Shown: positions 1 through 7,660, counted from the first letter of the stretch. The stretch is DNA of 20,536 nt from Arcanobacterium_A sp034173665 (GCA_034173665.1 JAXFDG010000132.1:1-20536), one strand, 5' to 3'. Notes: generated by a model from the letters alone, not told the origin. Made by a program: numbers and translations.

Positions 1-1269
1 AATCATCGAGCGGGTCACAAGTTCGCACTCACAAATCAGTGGATCTTCCAGGCGATCTTCTTCGCGTTCGCGGAGACGATCAGTGGCCTTATGAGTTGGG
101 TGATTTACTGCGCTTGGAACTGCTTCCTGATCGGTGGTACAAGGCCGTTCCTCGCCGAGCTGCTCACACATGTAATCAACAATGTTCTTCGCCATTAAGC
201 GGTAGGTGGTGAGCTTTCCGCCGCCGATAGTGAGGAAGCCAGAGATGCCGTCACGAGTGGAGTGATCGATTACGGACATTCCGCGAGACATGTGGCGAGT
301 ATCGTTTGCAGCAACACGCTTATCCTTAATCAGTGGACGAGCACCAGCCCATACGTGAACTGCACGTGAGTTACGGAATCCTGGAACCATTGCTTCGCCA
401 GCGTCAAGCATGGCTTGTACTTCATGGTCTGGAATTTCGAGGAAGTCTGGATCTTCAACCTTTTGATCGGTGGTACCGATGATACAAACTGTGTGTGCTG
501 GAACGATAATATCGCCGTCAGCAGGGTAGATACAGCGGTTAATAACAGTATTTACGATACGGTGGTTCATCGCCACCATAATTCCGCGACCTGGCACCAC
601 GTCAACTTGTTCAGCTCCAGCAAGAGCAGCAATCTGGCCGGCCCATGGACCACCACAGTTGATTACGAACATGCAGTCAATCTTGGTGATTTCGCCAGTC
701 TTTTCGTTGCGGACTGTAACACCGCGGGCAGCGCCGTCATGAACAGCGATGTCGATTGCGCGATGGTAGCTGAGAATCTTTGCGCCATAAGCCTTTGCGG
801 ATTCTGCCGCACCCCAAGTCATTCGCCAGCCGTCAACAGCGCCGTCTTCTACTTCAAAAACGCGCTTCATTCCGGGGTGAAGTCGAGGTTCGCGGCGAAG
901 CGCTTCAGCTACGCTGATTTCTTGGGCTGGAACTCGAGTATCCTTGGCGGCTTGCAAGAATTTATCTGCGTGTTCTTCAGTATCGTAAGGGGTGACGACG
1001 AAGAAACCACCAGTTTCTTCCACGGCGTCTGCGTGAATCTTGCGCATAATGGCATTTTCCTCAGCACATTCAGTTGCTGAATGTGGATCGGATACAACGT
1101 AGCGACCGCCAGAGTGGAGTAGGCCATGGAAACGACCTGTTGTTCCCTGTGCGAGATCTGCACGTTCAACCAAAATTGCTCGGAATCCACGCATTGCTAA
1201 ATCGCGTACTGTACCAGCACCGGTAGCGCCGCCTCCGATAACTACAACATCTGTTTCGATAGTTTTCAT
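1..1269 (-). CDS. glpA: Anaerobic-type glycerol-3-phosphate dehydrogenase subunit A, 3' end outside the window
   Basis: FAD-dependent enzyme that oxidises sn-glycerol-3-phosphate to dihydroxyacetone phosphate and passes electrons to the quinone pool at the membrane. Translating the minus strand from ATG at 1269 gives 423 uninterrupted residues to the window edge. Residues 8-19 (VVVIGGGATGAG) form the FAD-binding dinucleotide fold, followed by the family stretch GRFHGLLHSGGRYVV. At the cut edge, C413-E-C415 begins a BFD-like [2Fe-2S] domain, which points to GlpA rather than the shorter GlpD. The family is about 540 residues, so roughly 120 are missing. A ribosome site GGAAGAAGG lies just before the ATG. 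Its codons look more GC-rich and uniform than those of most neighbours, suggesting strong expression. glpB and glpC would be expected beyond the left edge. It is divergent from a SorC-type regulator that may control it (inference). Confidence 0.93.
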   Translation of the reverse strand, partial: MKTIETDVVVIGGGATGAGTVRDLAMRGFRAILVERADLAQGTTGRFHGLLHSGGRYVVSDPHSATECAEENAIMRKIHADAVEETGGFFVVTPYDTEEHADKFLQAAKDTRVPAQEISVAEALRREPRLHPGMKRVFEVEDGAVDGWRMTWGAAESAKAYGAKILSYHRAIDIAVHDGAARGVTVRNEKTGEITKIDCMFVINCGGPWAGQIAALAGAEQVDVVPGRGIMVAMNHRIVNTVINRCIYPADGDIIVPAHTVCIIGTTDQKVEDPDFLEIPDHEVQAMLDAGEAMVPGFRNSRAVHVWAGARPLIKDKRVAANDTRHMSRGMSVIDHSTRDGISGFLTIGGGKLTTYRLMAKNIVDYMCEQLGEERPCTTDQEAVPSAVNHPTHKATDRLREREEDRLEDPLICECELVTRSMI

Positions 1270-1298
1270 AACCTTCTTCCACCTTGAAGTTGGTTTCA

Positions 1299-1316
1299 CA
1301 ATTCAATGCTGAATTG
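1299..1316. promoter_or_regulatory. Palindrome in the glpA leader, candidate operator
   Basis: Perfect 7-4-7 inverted repeat CAATTCA-ATGC-TGAATTG, lying 30-47 bp before the glpA ATG and downstream of its likely promoter. A site here could block transcription or act in the mRNA leader. The nearest candidate binder is the divergent SorC-type regulator, but nothing in the sequence proves this. Confidence 0.4.
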
Positions 1317-1367
1317 CAGGTATTTATCCTGCTCGTGAACTCTCTCCGAAGTAAATTACTTAGTACA

Positions 1368-1394
1368 AGATTAGGGTGATTAGACCTGTATCAC
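1368..1394 (-). promoter_or_regulatory. Candidate glpA promoter with an overlapping inverted repeat
   Basis: On the minus strand a possible -10 box TAATCT (1373-1368) sits next to the inverted repeat GTGAT-N9-ATCAC (1376-1394), which would lie in the spacer between -10 and a weak -35. The half-sites resemble CRP/GlxR half-sites, but the 9-base spacer is longer than the 6 bases usual for that family, so I do not assign it to CRP. The whole 1270-1589 gap holds this site, the palindromes at 1299-1316 and 1518-1533, and no convincing small ORF or RNA gene. Confidence 0.35.
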
Positions 1395-1517
1395 AGAACC
1401 GTTTATTAAAGTTTTAGTAATTTTGGGCAAGTGTGCAACTCTGTCTAAAGCATCTGGAAACTTTTTCAAAAGAATGAGAAAATTAGGAAGACCTTTAACA
1501 GTTGTGTGCACGAATGT

Positions 1518-1533
1518 TGATAGGTGGCTATCA
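1518..1533. promoter_or_regulatory. Palindrome upstream of the SorC-type regulator gene
   Basis: Perfect inverted repeat TGATAG-GTGG-CTATCA, ending 56 bp before the TTG start at 1590. It is suitably placed for autoregulation. Its core ATAG-N4-CTAT recurs before bldC (7557-7571) and before bS22 (7982-7999). Confidence 0.4.
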
Positions 1534-1589
1534 GAAGACTCGGGCATTGAAACTAAGAAGCGAGACTAGCTTTTAAACAAGGGGGATCG

Positions 1590-2579
1590 TTGGAGCGGCG
1601 AAACTTAGCTTATGAAGCAGCGGTGATGCATTACGTGCAAGGTGAAACCATGGAGTCCATTGCACGTCGTCTAGGCGTCTCGCGTTCAACTGTGTCTCGT
1701 CTTGTAAAGAATGCAAGAGATGCTGGGTATGTGCAGATTTCTTTGCATCCACCAAAAGAGATGGTGAATAGTCTTGGGGCACGAATTTCACAAACTTTTG
1801 GGATTCGGACACATGTTGTGCCAGTACCGTTCGGAGCAAATGAAACAAGACGTTTAACCTCTGTTGCAACAATGGCTGGAATTGTTATCTCAGAACTTAT
1901 TGAACCAAATGTAGTAATTGGTGTGGCTTGGGGAAATACTGTATCTGCAGTTTCTGATCATCTCGTGCCGAAATCAACTACCGGTGCAACTATCGTTCAG
2001 CTTAACGGCGCAGCTCATAAAAATAGCACTGGCATTCCTTACGCCTCAGAAATTATGGAGGCTTTTGGTCATGCCTATGGCGCGGCAGTTGTGCAGTTTC
2101 CGGTTCCAGCTTTCTTTGATTATGCTGCAACTCGTGATGCGTTATGGAAAGAGCGTTCTATCGCTTCAGTGCGTGAGTTACAGATAAATGCTGATATTGC
2201 CGTTTTTGGTGTGGGAGCACTTGAAGGGAAGATTCCATCGCAAGTTTATGCAGGTGGGTATCTCTCGCCTGATGAGTTAGGTTCTTTAACTCGTGAAGGC
2301 GTTGTAGGCGATATCTGTACGGTATTACTCAGAGCTGATGGTTCCTGGGAAGATTTAGCCCTTAATCATCGCGCTTCTGGCCCAACTCCAGATTTATTAC
2401 GAGGAATTAAACGACGCGTATGCGTTGTTTCTGGCGTGGAAAAGGTACGTCCACTTCTTGCTGCCCTCAGAGCTGGGGTTGTGACTGATTTGATTATTGA
2501 TGAAGATGCAGCTTCCCATCTCGAAGAGGTAACTTTCGAACATGAGCGGAAAATAAGTCGGCACCGGAATCTTTCTTGA
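1590..2579 (+). CDS. SorC/DeoR-type sugar-binding transcriptional regulator
   Basis: Cytoplasmic DNA-binding regulator of 329 residues, the normal size for the SorC family. Residues about 18-48 form a helix-turn-helix (TMESIARRLGVSRSTVSRLV). The rest, from about residue 58, is the NagB-like effector domain, with the typical stretches VVIGVAWGNTV, AVFGVGALEG and GVVGDICTVLLRADG. Family members bind phosphorylated sugars or related metabolites. The start is TTG at 1590, chosen because GGGGGA lies four bases upstream and no better start follows. The gene is divergent from glpA, so a role in glycerol or glycerol-3-phosphate use is plausible, but the effector is unknown. No known SorC member is similar enough by eye to assign a gene name. 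Confidence 0.88.
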   Translation: MERRNLAYEAAVMHYVQGETMESIARRLGVSRSTVSRLVKNARDAGYVQISLHPPKEMVNSLGARISQTFGIRTHVVPVPFGANETRRLTSVATMAGIVISELIEPNVVIGVAWGNTVSAVSDHLVPKSTTGATIVQLNGAAHKNSTGIPYASEIMEAFGHAYGAAVVQFPVPAFFDYAATRDALWKERSIASVRELQINADIAVFGVGALEGKIPSQVYAGGYLSPDELGSLTREGVVGDICTVLLRADGSWEDLALNHRASGPTPDLLRGIKRRVCVVSGVEKVRPLLAALRAGVVTDLIIDEDAASHLEEVTFEHERKISRHRNLS

Positions 2580-2633
2580 TTTTCTCCGGCGTGGAAAATT
2601 CTCAGCGTACTCTGTGCGCGATACGGTAACTAT

Positions 2634-3725
2634 GTGAGATTTAGAGACGAGAAAAGTCAAAGAAAACCAGCCCAGAGGAAGAGTCGGCAGCAGGAATTGC
2701 GTTCGGCGAAAAATTCTGAAGGGCGAGTTTTGCGTACTAAATCTTCGCGTTCTGAATCTTCGGGATCTTCTAGTCTTTCACAAAACCAGTCGAGCCCTCT
2801 GCGTCGTCGAGAATTCGAAGCGAAGAAAAGGGAGGCTTCTTCCGCACGGGTGATTCGAGTGGACCATTCGCAATTAGGAGCTCGAACTTCCGGAAAGCGA
2901 ACCCCGCGGCAGGCCCAGAGCAATTCGCGACAAGCCCAGAGTGCTTCGCGACAGGATGCTTCGCGGAAACGTTCAGTTATTAATGCGCAGAATCGGAGAA
3001 TTAGCGGCGAGAGAAATGTTTCACAGCGCCAAACTAGCTCTGTAAAGCAAAGTAGTGTTGCGCAGCGGCGTCCTAAATCTATTCGGAATACACCAGCTAA
3101 AGCACCTGGTTTCGGAAGCAAACTTGGAGATAAATTTATTGCACTCCTAGCTTTTGGCTATAAGCATCGCCGTATCTTGGGTTTGCTACTAGTAGTAGTA
3201 CTGCTTTTAGCGACCACACTTTTTGTTGTGAAATATCTTCGCTCTTCAGTTAATGCTGTAAATAGCGCGGCAACCCAACCTTCTCCGACGGCGGAATTTG
3301 AACCGATAGCTTGTACTGCTGACAGTGTTCAATTACGTCTTTCGAATACGAGTCAATATGCAGGTCAGCCAGTAAACTTTTTAATTCATTACACTTATTC
3401 CGGCACAGGAACACCATGTTATCTCAGTGCAAATAAAGATGATTTGCAAGTTGTGGTCTCTACCGGTGATGTTGAAGTGTGGGATTCGAAACAGTGCGGA
3501 GTTGGAGTCGATAATTTACAGCTTCTTTTTGCTCCGGATGTTTCTTATAAAAAAACCTATGCTTGGGATGGGAATAACGTAAATAGTTCTTGTAAAGTTA
3601 CCGGAGCTGCGAAACCTGGAACTTATCGCGCAAAAGTTACTGGTGTTGCTGGATTAACCGATGAGATTACTTTTGTTTTAGAAGCGGCGCCGGCACCGCA
3701 GCCAACCACAGAGAATGACGAATAA
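2634..3725 (+). CDS. Single-pass membrane protein with basic disordered N-terminus and extracytoplasmic four-Cys domain
   Basis: Unrecognised protein of 363 residues. Residues 1-165 are rich in Arg, Ser, Gln and Lys, probably disordered and cytoplasmic, and include a sevenfold-periodic RQAQS stretch (92-110). Residues 181-199 are a hydrophobic membrane segment after a positive YKHRR, so the C-terminus should face outside. The outer part (about 222-350) holds Cys 227, 262, 288 and 320 and looks like a small beta-sandwich. Its end (YKKTYAWDG ... KPGTYRAKV) resembles the BsuPI-type inhibitor fold, which is only a visual impression. A Pro/Thr-rich tail closes it. GTG at 2634 is used because ATG two bases earlier meets an immediate stop; the ribosome site is weak. 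It is convergent with radA. Confidence 0.75.
   Translation: MRFRDEKSQRKPAQRKSRQQELRSAKNSEGRVLRTKSSRSESSGSSSLSQNQSSPLRRREFEAKKREASSARVIRVDHSQLGARTSGKRTPRQAQSNSRQAQSASRQDASRKRSVINAQNRRISGERNVSQRQTSSVKQSSVAQRRPKSIRNTPAKAPGFGSKLGDKFIALLAFGYKHRRILGLLLVVVLLLATTLFVVKYLRSSVNAVNSAATQPSPTAEFEPIACTADSVQLRLSNTSQYAGQPVNFLIHYTYSGTGTPCYLSANKDDLQVVVSTGDVEVWDSKQCGVGVDNLQLLFAPDVSYKKTYAWDGNNVNSSCKVTGAAKPGTYRAKVTGVAGLTDEITFVLEAAPAPQPTTENDE
2907..2963 (+). repeat. 21 bp in-frame repeat, about 2.7 copies
   Basis: Residues 92-110 of the membrane protein repeat a seven-residue unit (RQAQSNS, RQAQSAS, RQDAS) with period 21 bp. The third copy is degenerate. This is slippage-type repetition in a disordered linker. Confidence 0.6.
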
Positions 3726-3727
3726 TT

Positions 3728-3745
3728 TCAGCGGTTTAAAGCTGA
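3728..3745. terminator. Weak hairpin between convergent genes
   Basis: TCAGC (3728-3732) pairs with GCTGA (3741-3745) in the 22 bp between the membrane protein gene and radA. On the plus strand a broken T-rich stretch follows. The five-pair stem is marginal, so termination is only possible, not shown. Confidence 0.25.
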
Positions 3746-3747
3746 GA

Positions 3748-5127
3748 TTAGTTTTGTGTTTGCGGTAAAACTGCTGCAACTGCTTGGCGAATATTCTCAA
3801 CACTTTTCACGATTAATCCTGCTGGAACTTTCACATCATCTGGTAATGGTGGTACGACAGCAGTTTGGAACCCAAGGCGAAGTGCTTCATTTAATCTCTG
3901 TTGTAAACCAACTACTGCGCGAAGTTCTCCGGTGAGTGAGACTTCTCCGAAGGCAATTACGCCAGGTGCTAGTGGGAGGTCCATTGCTGTGGAGACTAGT
4001 GCAAGAACGAGAGCTAAATCCGTTGCTGGTTCCACGGCCCGAGCTCCACCTACTGTAGAAACGAAAATGTCATTTCGTTCAAATGCATTTCCAAGTCGTG
4101 ACTGAATCACGGCAAGCATCATTGCAACTCGCGCATTATCAACTCCGGAAGTTGTGCGGCGCGGTGGGCCAGCGGGATTAACGGCAAGTGCTTGGATTTC
4201 CACAGGGATTGGTCGGCGACCTTCTAAAGTGATACTGACACAAGTGCCAGGAACTGTTAAATTTCTTGCCGAGAGGAATAATCCAGAAGGATCTGGGAGT
4301 TCTTTGATGCCGTTGTCGACAAGCTCAAAACATCCAACTTCATCTGTGGCTCCGTAGCGATTTTTGACGGCGCGAATCATTCGTAATTTTGAATGCTTAT
4401 CTCCGTCAAATTGGCAGACGACATCCACTAGATGTTCTAAGATTCGTGGGCCTGCAATAGATCCTTCTTTTGTCACGTGCCCAACAAGAATTGTGGGGAG
4501 TGCATTTAGTTTTGCGAAGTTGACTAAAGCTGTGGTCACCGCTCGTACTTGGGCGACCCCTCCGGCGCCACCTTCTACTTGTGTATCTGCAATAGTTTGT
4601 ACAGAGTCGACGATAAGTAGCGCTGGCTTATTTGCATTTATATGACCAAGGATTACGCTAAGATCGGCTTCCGAAGCTAAAAGTAAATTGGGGTGTAATG
4701 CTCCGATTCGACTTGCTCTGGAACGGACTTGGGCCGCTGATTCTTCGCCGCTAATATAAAGCACTGGACCTGTTCCTTGCACTGCTGAAACAGCTGCAGC
4801 TTTTGCAGCGACGTCGAGTAGAAGAGTTGATTTTCCGACTCCGGGCTCTCCGGCAAGCAAGACGACTACACCAGCAACTAGACCTCCGCCCAGAACTCGA
4901 TCTAATTCGGCAACACCGGTTGGTTGCTTCGTTGATGCTTGGGTGGAAACTTCAGTAATTGGCATTGCCGGACTTGCCGGAGCAATTGCCTGTGTAGTTC
5001 GATTGGTAAGGCTTTCGCCTTGTTCAATCATCGTGCTCCAAGCCTGGCAGTCGGCGCAGCGACCAACCCATTTAATTGTCGTCCAGCCGCATTCGGAACA
5101 AACATAGGCAGTTTTTGGTTTTGCCAT
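3748..5127 (-). CDS. radA: DNA repair protein RadA (Sms)
   Basis: RecA-like ATPase that promotes branch migration and processing of recombination intermediates, acting with RecA. With ATG at 5127 it has 459 residues, the usual size. Cys 10, 13, 24 and 27 form the N-terminal zinc finger. Residues 93-101 (GEPGVGKST) are Walker A and 170-175 (LLIVDS) Walker B. Residues 255-259 read KNRYG, the RadA-specific KNRFG motif with Tyr for Phe. The region after about 285 is the Lon-like C-terminal domain. A TTG at 5145 would add six residues and overlap ktrA, but the ATG gives the normal N-terminus (MAKPKTAYVCSEC) and has AGAGAG upstream. It begins one base after the ktrA stop, so the two are almost certainly co-transcribed. 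Confidence 0.96.
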   Translation of the reverse strand: MAKPKTAYVCSECGWTTIKWVGRCADCQAWSTMIEQGESLTNRTTQAIAPASPAMPITEVSTQASTKQPTGVAELDRVLGGGLVAGVVVLLAGEPGVGKSTLLLDVAAKAAAVSAVQGTGPVLYISGEESAAQVRSRASRIGALHPNLLLASEADLSVILGHINANKPALLIVDSVQTIADTQVEGGAGGVAQVRAVTTALVNFAKLNALPTILVGHVTKEGSIAGPRILEHLVDVVCQFDGDKHSKLRMIRAVKNRYGATDEVGCFELVDNGIKELPDPSGLFLSARNLTVPGTCVSITLEGRRPIPVEIQALAVNPAGPPRRTTSGVDNARVAMMLAVIQSRLGNAFERNDIFVSTVGGARAVEPATDLALVLALVSTAMDLPLAPGVIAFGEVSLTGELRAVVGLQQRLNEALRLGFQTAVVPPLPDDVKVPAGLIVKSVENIRQAVAAVLPQTQN

Positions 5128-5128
5128 T

Positions 5129-5794
5129 TTAAATTCTCTCTGCAAAAGCTTCGAGTAGTGCAGTTTCTCCAGAAACGATTAAAACATCACCTGTGCCAAT
5201 TTTTGTCTCTGGGGTAGTGTACTCGAATGGTTGTCCGGGAGACTTAACCCCGATAAGAGTGATTCCATATTTTTCACGTAACCGTAACTCGCCCACGGTG
5301 AACCCAATTAATTCTTGTGGTGGAAGCATTTTCACGATAGTGAACTGGTCTTCCATTTCGATGTAGTCGAGCATTCTTCCAGAAACCATATGAGCCACAC
5401 GTTGTCCTGCATCAAATTCTGGATAGACGACGTGGTGGGCACCGATTCGGCGCAGAATTGTTCCATGTTCGCGCGAAGTAGCTTTTGCCCAGACTTGTGG
5501 AATTCCAAGGTCTACAAGGTTCGCTGTGATTAAAACAGAAGCTTCAAGGGAGGTGCCTACGCCAACTACAGCAATGCTAAATTCTGTTGCGCCAACCTGA
5601 TTGAGAGCTTCTGCTGAGCGAGCGTCCGCTTCGATAACTCGGAAACGGCTAGACCATTTCTGCACCAGATTTGGATCAGATTCAATAGCCAATACGTTCT
5701 TTCCGAGTTTATCGAGAGTCACTGCAATTGCCGTGCCGAAACGGCCGAGACCAATTACTAATACGGCGTCGGAATGAGGGTCTTTACGTGCCAT
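5129..5794 (-). CDS. ktrA: KtrA-type K+ uptake regulatory subunit (TrkA family)
   Basis: Cytoplasmic gating ring of a Ktr-type potassium channel. The 221 residues comprise an RCK N-domain with the nucleotide-binding loop VIGLGRFGTAIA (residues 13-24) and the acidic residue at the end of the second strand (AIESD), then an RCK C-domain (about 140-221). This single-RCK size fits KtrA, not the double-length enterobacterial TrkA. In the family, ATP, ADP or NAD(H) and cyclic di-AMP control gating; which applies here cannot be seen. It lies 130 bp downstream of ktrB, the channel subunit, and directly before radA. The ribosome site is weak (GGA upstream of ATG 5794). Confidence 0.93.
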   Translation of the reverse strand: MARKDPHSDAVLVIGLGRFGTAIAVTLDKLGKNVLAIESDPNLVQKWSSRFRVIEADARSAEALNQVGATEFSIAVVGVGTSLEASVLITANLVDLGIPQVWAKATSREHGTILRRIGAHHVVYPEFDAGQRVAHMVSGRMLDYIEMEDQFTIVKMLPPQELIGFTVGELRLREKYGITLIGVKSPGQPFEYTTPETKIGTGDVLIVSGETALLEAFAERI

Positions 5795-5924
5795 TGGAAT
5801 CCAATTTCTTTCGCTGAGAGCTGTTTTGACTACTGAAAGCTTTTAACTATCTGAAAGTTTAATGCAAGTGCAGTGCTTGTTGATGTTTTATATTGCTAGT
5901 TCGGTAATAGCTTAGTGTAACTTT

Positions 5925-7316
5925 TTAACCAATAATTGGTTGGTCTTCAGGAAGTCGAATCACTCTTCTACGAGTTCTTAAAGCAAGTGCGGCAGCGAAA
6001 GTCATAGTTCCAACACGTCCGAGATACATTAACAGCACTAAGATTAGTTGCGAAGCTGGGTCTAAATTTGCGGTAATTCCGGTACTTAATCCACAAGTTG
6101 CAAAGGCAGAAATTACTTCGAAGAGTACTTGCGAAAGCGGGAGATGGGTAATTTGCATGATTATTAGGGTGGCAGTCCCGACGATAACTGCTCCAAGGAA
6201 AGTAACTGCAATTGCCAAGCGGAGTACTGGATAAGGAATTCGTTTTCCGAAAACTTCGGTATCGCGATCGCCACGAGCTTCAGAAATAATTGCAAGAAGC
6301 AAAATTGCAAAGGTGGTAACTTTTATTCCACCTCCGGTACCGGCTGAGCCACCGCCAATGAACATCAGGATATCGAGCACGAACCAGGTTGATTCATTCA
6401 TTTGCGAAATATCGATTGTGGCAATTCCGGAAGAGCGGCTCGTGGTTGCATGGAAGAGTGCAGCTAGGAAGGAATTTCCGGGGGAAAGTGAACCCAGTGT
6501 TTTCGTGTTTTGCCATTCTAGAAGGGCGATTAGAAGAGTTGAGAGGAAAAGCAATCCAAAGAAAGTGCTGAGCGTAAGTTTTGTGTGGAGTGCCCATTTT
6601 CGAATATTGGTACGAGCTCGGGCGAGATTCAGAATTACCGGAAAACCAATTGCTCCGATTGTGGTTCCAAGCATGATTAAGATTCCGAAACTCCAAGATC
6701 CAACTAAATGAGTAAATCCTGATTGAGCAATAACAAATCCACCATTATTAAAAGTTGAGATAGAGAGGAATAATGAGTGGCTTAGAGCTTCGAATAGGGA
6801 ATGCTGGTCATCGATGAAGAATCCGAGGAAGCTACCCCAAAGTAAAGCTTCGACAGTTAAAGAAGTAATGAGTACTGCGCGAAGCAGACCGGAGAGTTCC
6901 CCGAGGCGGCTTTGGGTTTCATTTGCCACAAGAAATTTTTGTGTTAGACCAATGTGGCGAGATACGGCTAAGCCAAGTAGTGAGGCGAGGGTCATTACTC
7001 CGAGCCCGCCAATTTGCATTCCGATTGCGAGAATCACTTTTCCGAAAGGGGTCCAATAGCTAGCGGTATCAACGATAGTTAGCCCGGTAACGCTAACTGC
7101 ACTTGTTGCCGTAAATAGTGCAGTATGGAAATCTGCTCCTCCTGGACCACTGTGAGAAATTGGCAGGAGAAGTAGGATTGTAATTATAGTGATGATGCCA
7201 GCGAACACGAGCATCGCAAGTTGCGCTGGAGAACGGCGAGCAAGAGCATCAATTTTGTTGCGGAAAATCTTTTGGGTGCTCAAAACTGGAGATTCGGCTT
7301 CAAAGCGTGATTCCAT
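5925..7316 (-). CDS. ktrB: KtrB-type potassium channel subunit (TrkH family)
   Basis: Integral membrane K+ translocating subunit of 463 residues, the usual KtrB length. It is built from four membrane-pore-membrane repeats. The four filter segments are visible: SVTGL (75-79), STFNNGGF (187-194), TTSRSSGIA (291-299) and ATCGLSTG (406-413). The Gly/Ala/Ser/Thr-rich stretch GGGSAGTGGGIKVTT (321-335) is the intramembrane gate of the third repeat. ATG 7316 has a near-ideal ribosome site (GGAAGGAGG). KtrA, encoded next, should form its cytoplasmic ring. A good promoter lies about 75-100 bp upstream (7390-7417). The 130 bp gap to ktrA holds nothing I recognise. Confidence 0.94.
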   Translation of the reverse strand: MESRFEAESPVLSTQKIFRNKIDALARRSPAQLAMLVFAGIITIITILLLLPISHSGPGGADFHTALFTATSAVSVTGLTIVDTASYWTPFGKVILAIGMQIGGLGVMTLASLLGLAVSRHIGLTQKFLVANETQSRLGELSGLLRAVLITSLTVEALLWGSFLGFFIDDQHSLFEALSHSLFLSISTFNNGGFVIAQSGFTHLVGSWSFGILIMLGTTIGAIGFPVILNLARARTNIRKWALHTKLTLSTFFGLLFLSTLLIALLEWQNTKTLGSLSPGNSFLAALFHATTSRSSGIATIDISQMNESTWFVLDILMFIGGGSAGTGGGIKVTTFAILLLAIISEARGDRDTEVFGKRIPYPVLRLAIAVTFLGAVIVGTATLIIMQITHLPLSQVLFEVISAFATCGLSTGITANLDPASQLILVLLMYLGRVGTMTFAAALALRTRRRVIRLPEDQPIIG

Positions 7317-7364
7317 GCCTCCTCCTTCCGCGACTCTAGTAATCTTCTGGATTCTTTTCCCGTG

Positions 7365-7394
7365 CTTCTAGCAATTATTACTTCTAGCAATTAT
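7365..7394. repeat. Tandem 14 bp direct repeat, period 16
   Basis: CTTCTAGCAATTAT occurs twice without mismatch at 7365-7378 and 7381-7394, with TA between. It lies in the 5' leader and -10 region of ktrB, and the duplication copies most of the -10 box. Confidence 0.85.
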
Positions 7395-7417
7395 GCCTTT
7401 CTCTGAGAGTTGTGCAA
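7390..7417 (-). promoter_or_regulatory. ktrB: Probable ktrB promoter
   Basis: On the minus strand, TTGCAC (7417-7412) and CATAAT (7395-7390, five of six to TATAAT) are separated by 16 bases. The -10 box overlaps the outer copy of the 7365-7394 tandem repeat. The rest of the 7317-7688 gap holds the palindromes listed before bldC and no credible small ORF. Confidence 0.5.
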
Positions 7418-7556
7418 AGCTCAAACTTGAACTGTGAATAGAAGATTTGCTCGCTAATACTCGGGAAGAAAGATTGGTTAACTATCTGCAAACCATTAGA
7501 AAACTGTTAAATGTGAGACCAGTGCAATTTTTGGGAATAATGTGCTTGCAGAGCAA

Positions 7557-7571
7557 AATAGTTGTACTATT
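7557..7571 (+). promoter_or_regulatory. Palindrome with a possible -10 box upstream of bldC
   Basis: Inverted repeat AATAGT-TGT-ACTATT. It contains TACTAT (7565-7570), a usable -10 box, though no clear -35 is seen. The same ATAG...CTAT arrangement with an internal TACTAT occurs before bS22 at 7982-7999. It ends 117 bp before the bldC ATG. Confidence 0.4.
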
Positions 7572-7584
7572 GAAACGGTTTCAA
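7570..7584. promoter_or_regulatory. LacI-like palindrome upstream of bldC
   Basis: Perfect 7-1-7 palindrome TTGAAAC-G-GTTTCAA, sharing two bases with the previous palindrome. The half-site TGAAAC is typical of LacI/GalR-family operators, although their centre is more often an even CG. It would sit right after a -10 at 7565-7570, a good position for a repressor. Confidence 0.4.
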
Positions 7585-7647
7585 AATCTGCAGAAGTCGT
7601 ATTTCTAAGTACGAAAAAATCAGGCAAAACCACGTACCCAACCATGC

Positions 7648-7660
7648 ACCGAATTTCGGT
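7648..7660. promoter_or_regulatory. Short palindrome before the bldC ribosome site
   Basis: ACCGAA-T-TTCGGT, a perfect 6-1-6 palindrome, 28 bp before the bldC ATG and followed by a T-rich stretch. It could be a DNA site, or a four-pair RNA hairpin. Confidence 0.3.

Noticed and set aside
415..1190. Open frames on the plus strand (415-1080) and on the minus strand (909-1190) inside the first gene
   Set aside because: Both overlap the continuous glpA reading frame, which has full family motifs; their translations resemble nothing and are shadows.
1376..1394. CRP/GlxR binding site before glpA
   Set aside because: The half-sites GTGAT and ATCAC fit loosely, but the spacing is 9 rather than 6 bases; kept only as an unspecified inverted repeat.
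2580..2610. Terminator after the SorC-type gene (ATTTTC ... GAAAAT)
   Set aside because: Only six A/T-rich pairs with a nine-base loop and no T run; too weak to call.
2657..3121. 154-codon open frame on the minus strand opposite the membrane protein gene
   Set aside because: Its Arg/Cys/Leu-rich product is what the antisense of an Arg/Ser/Gln-rich sequence gives; no ribosome site or family match.
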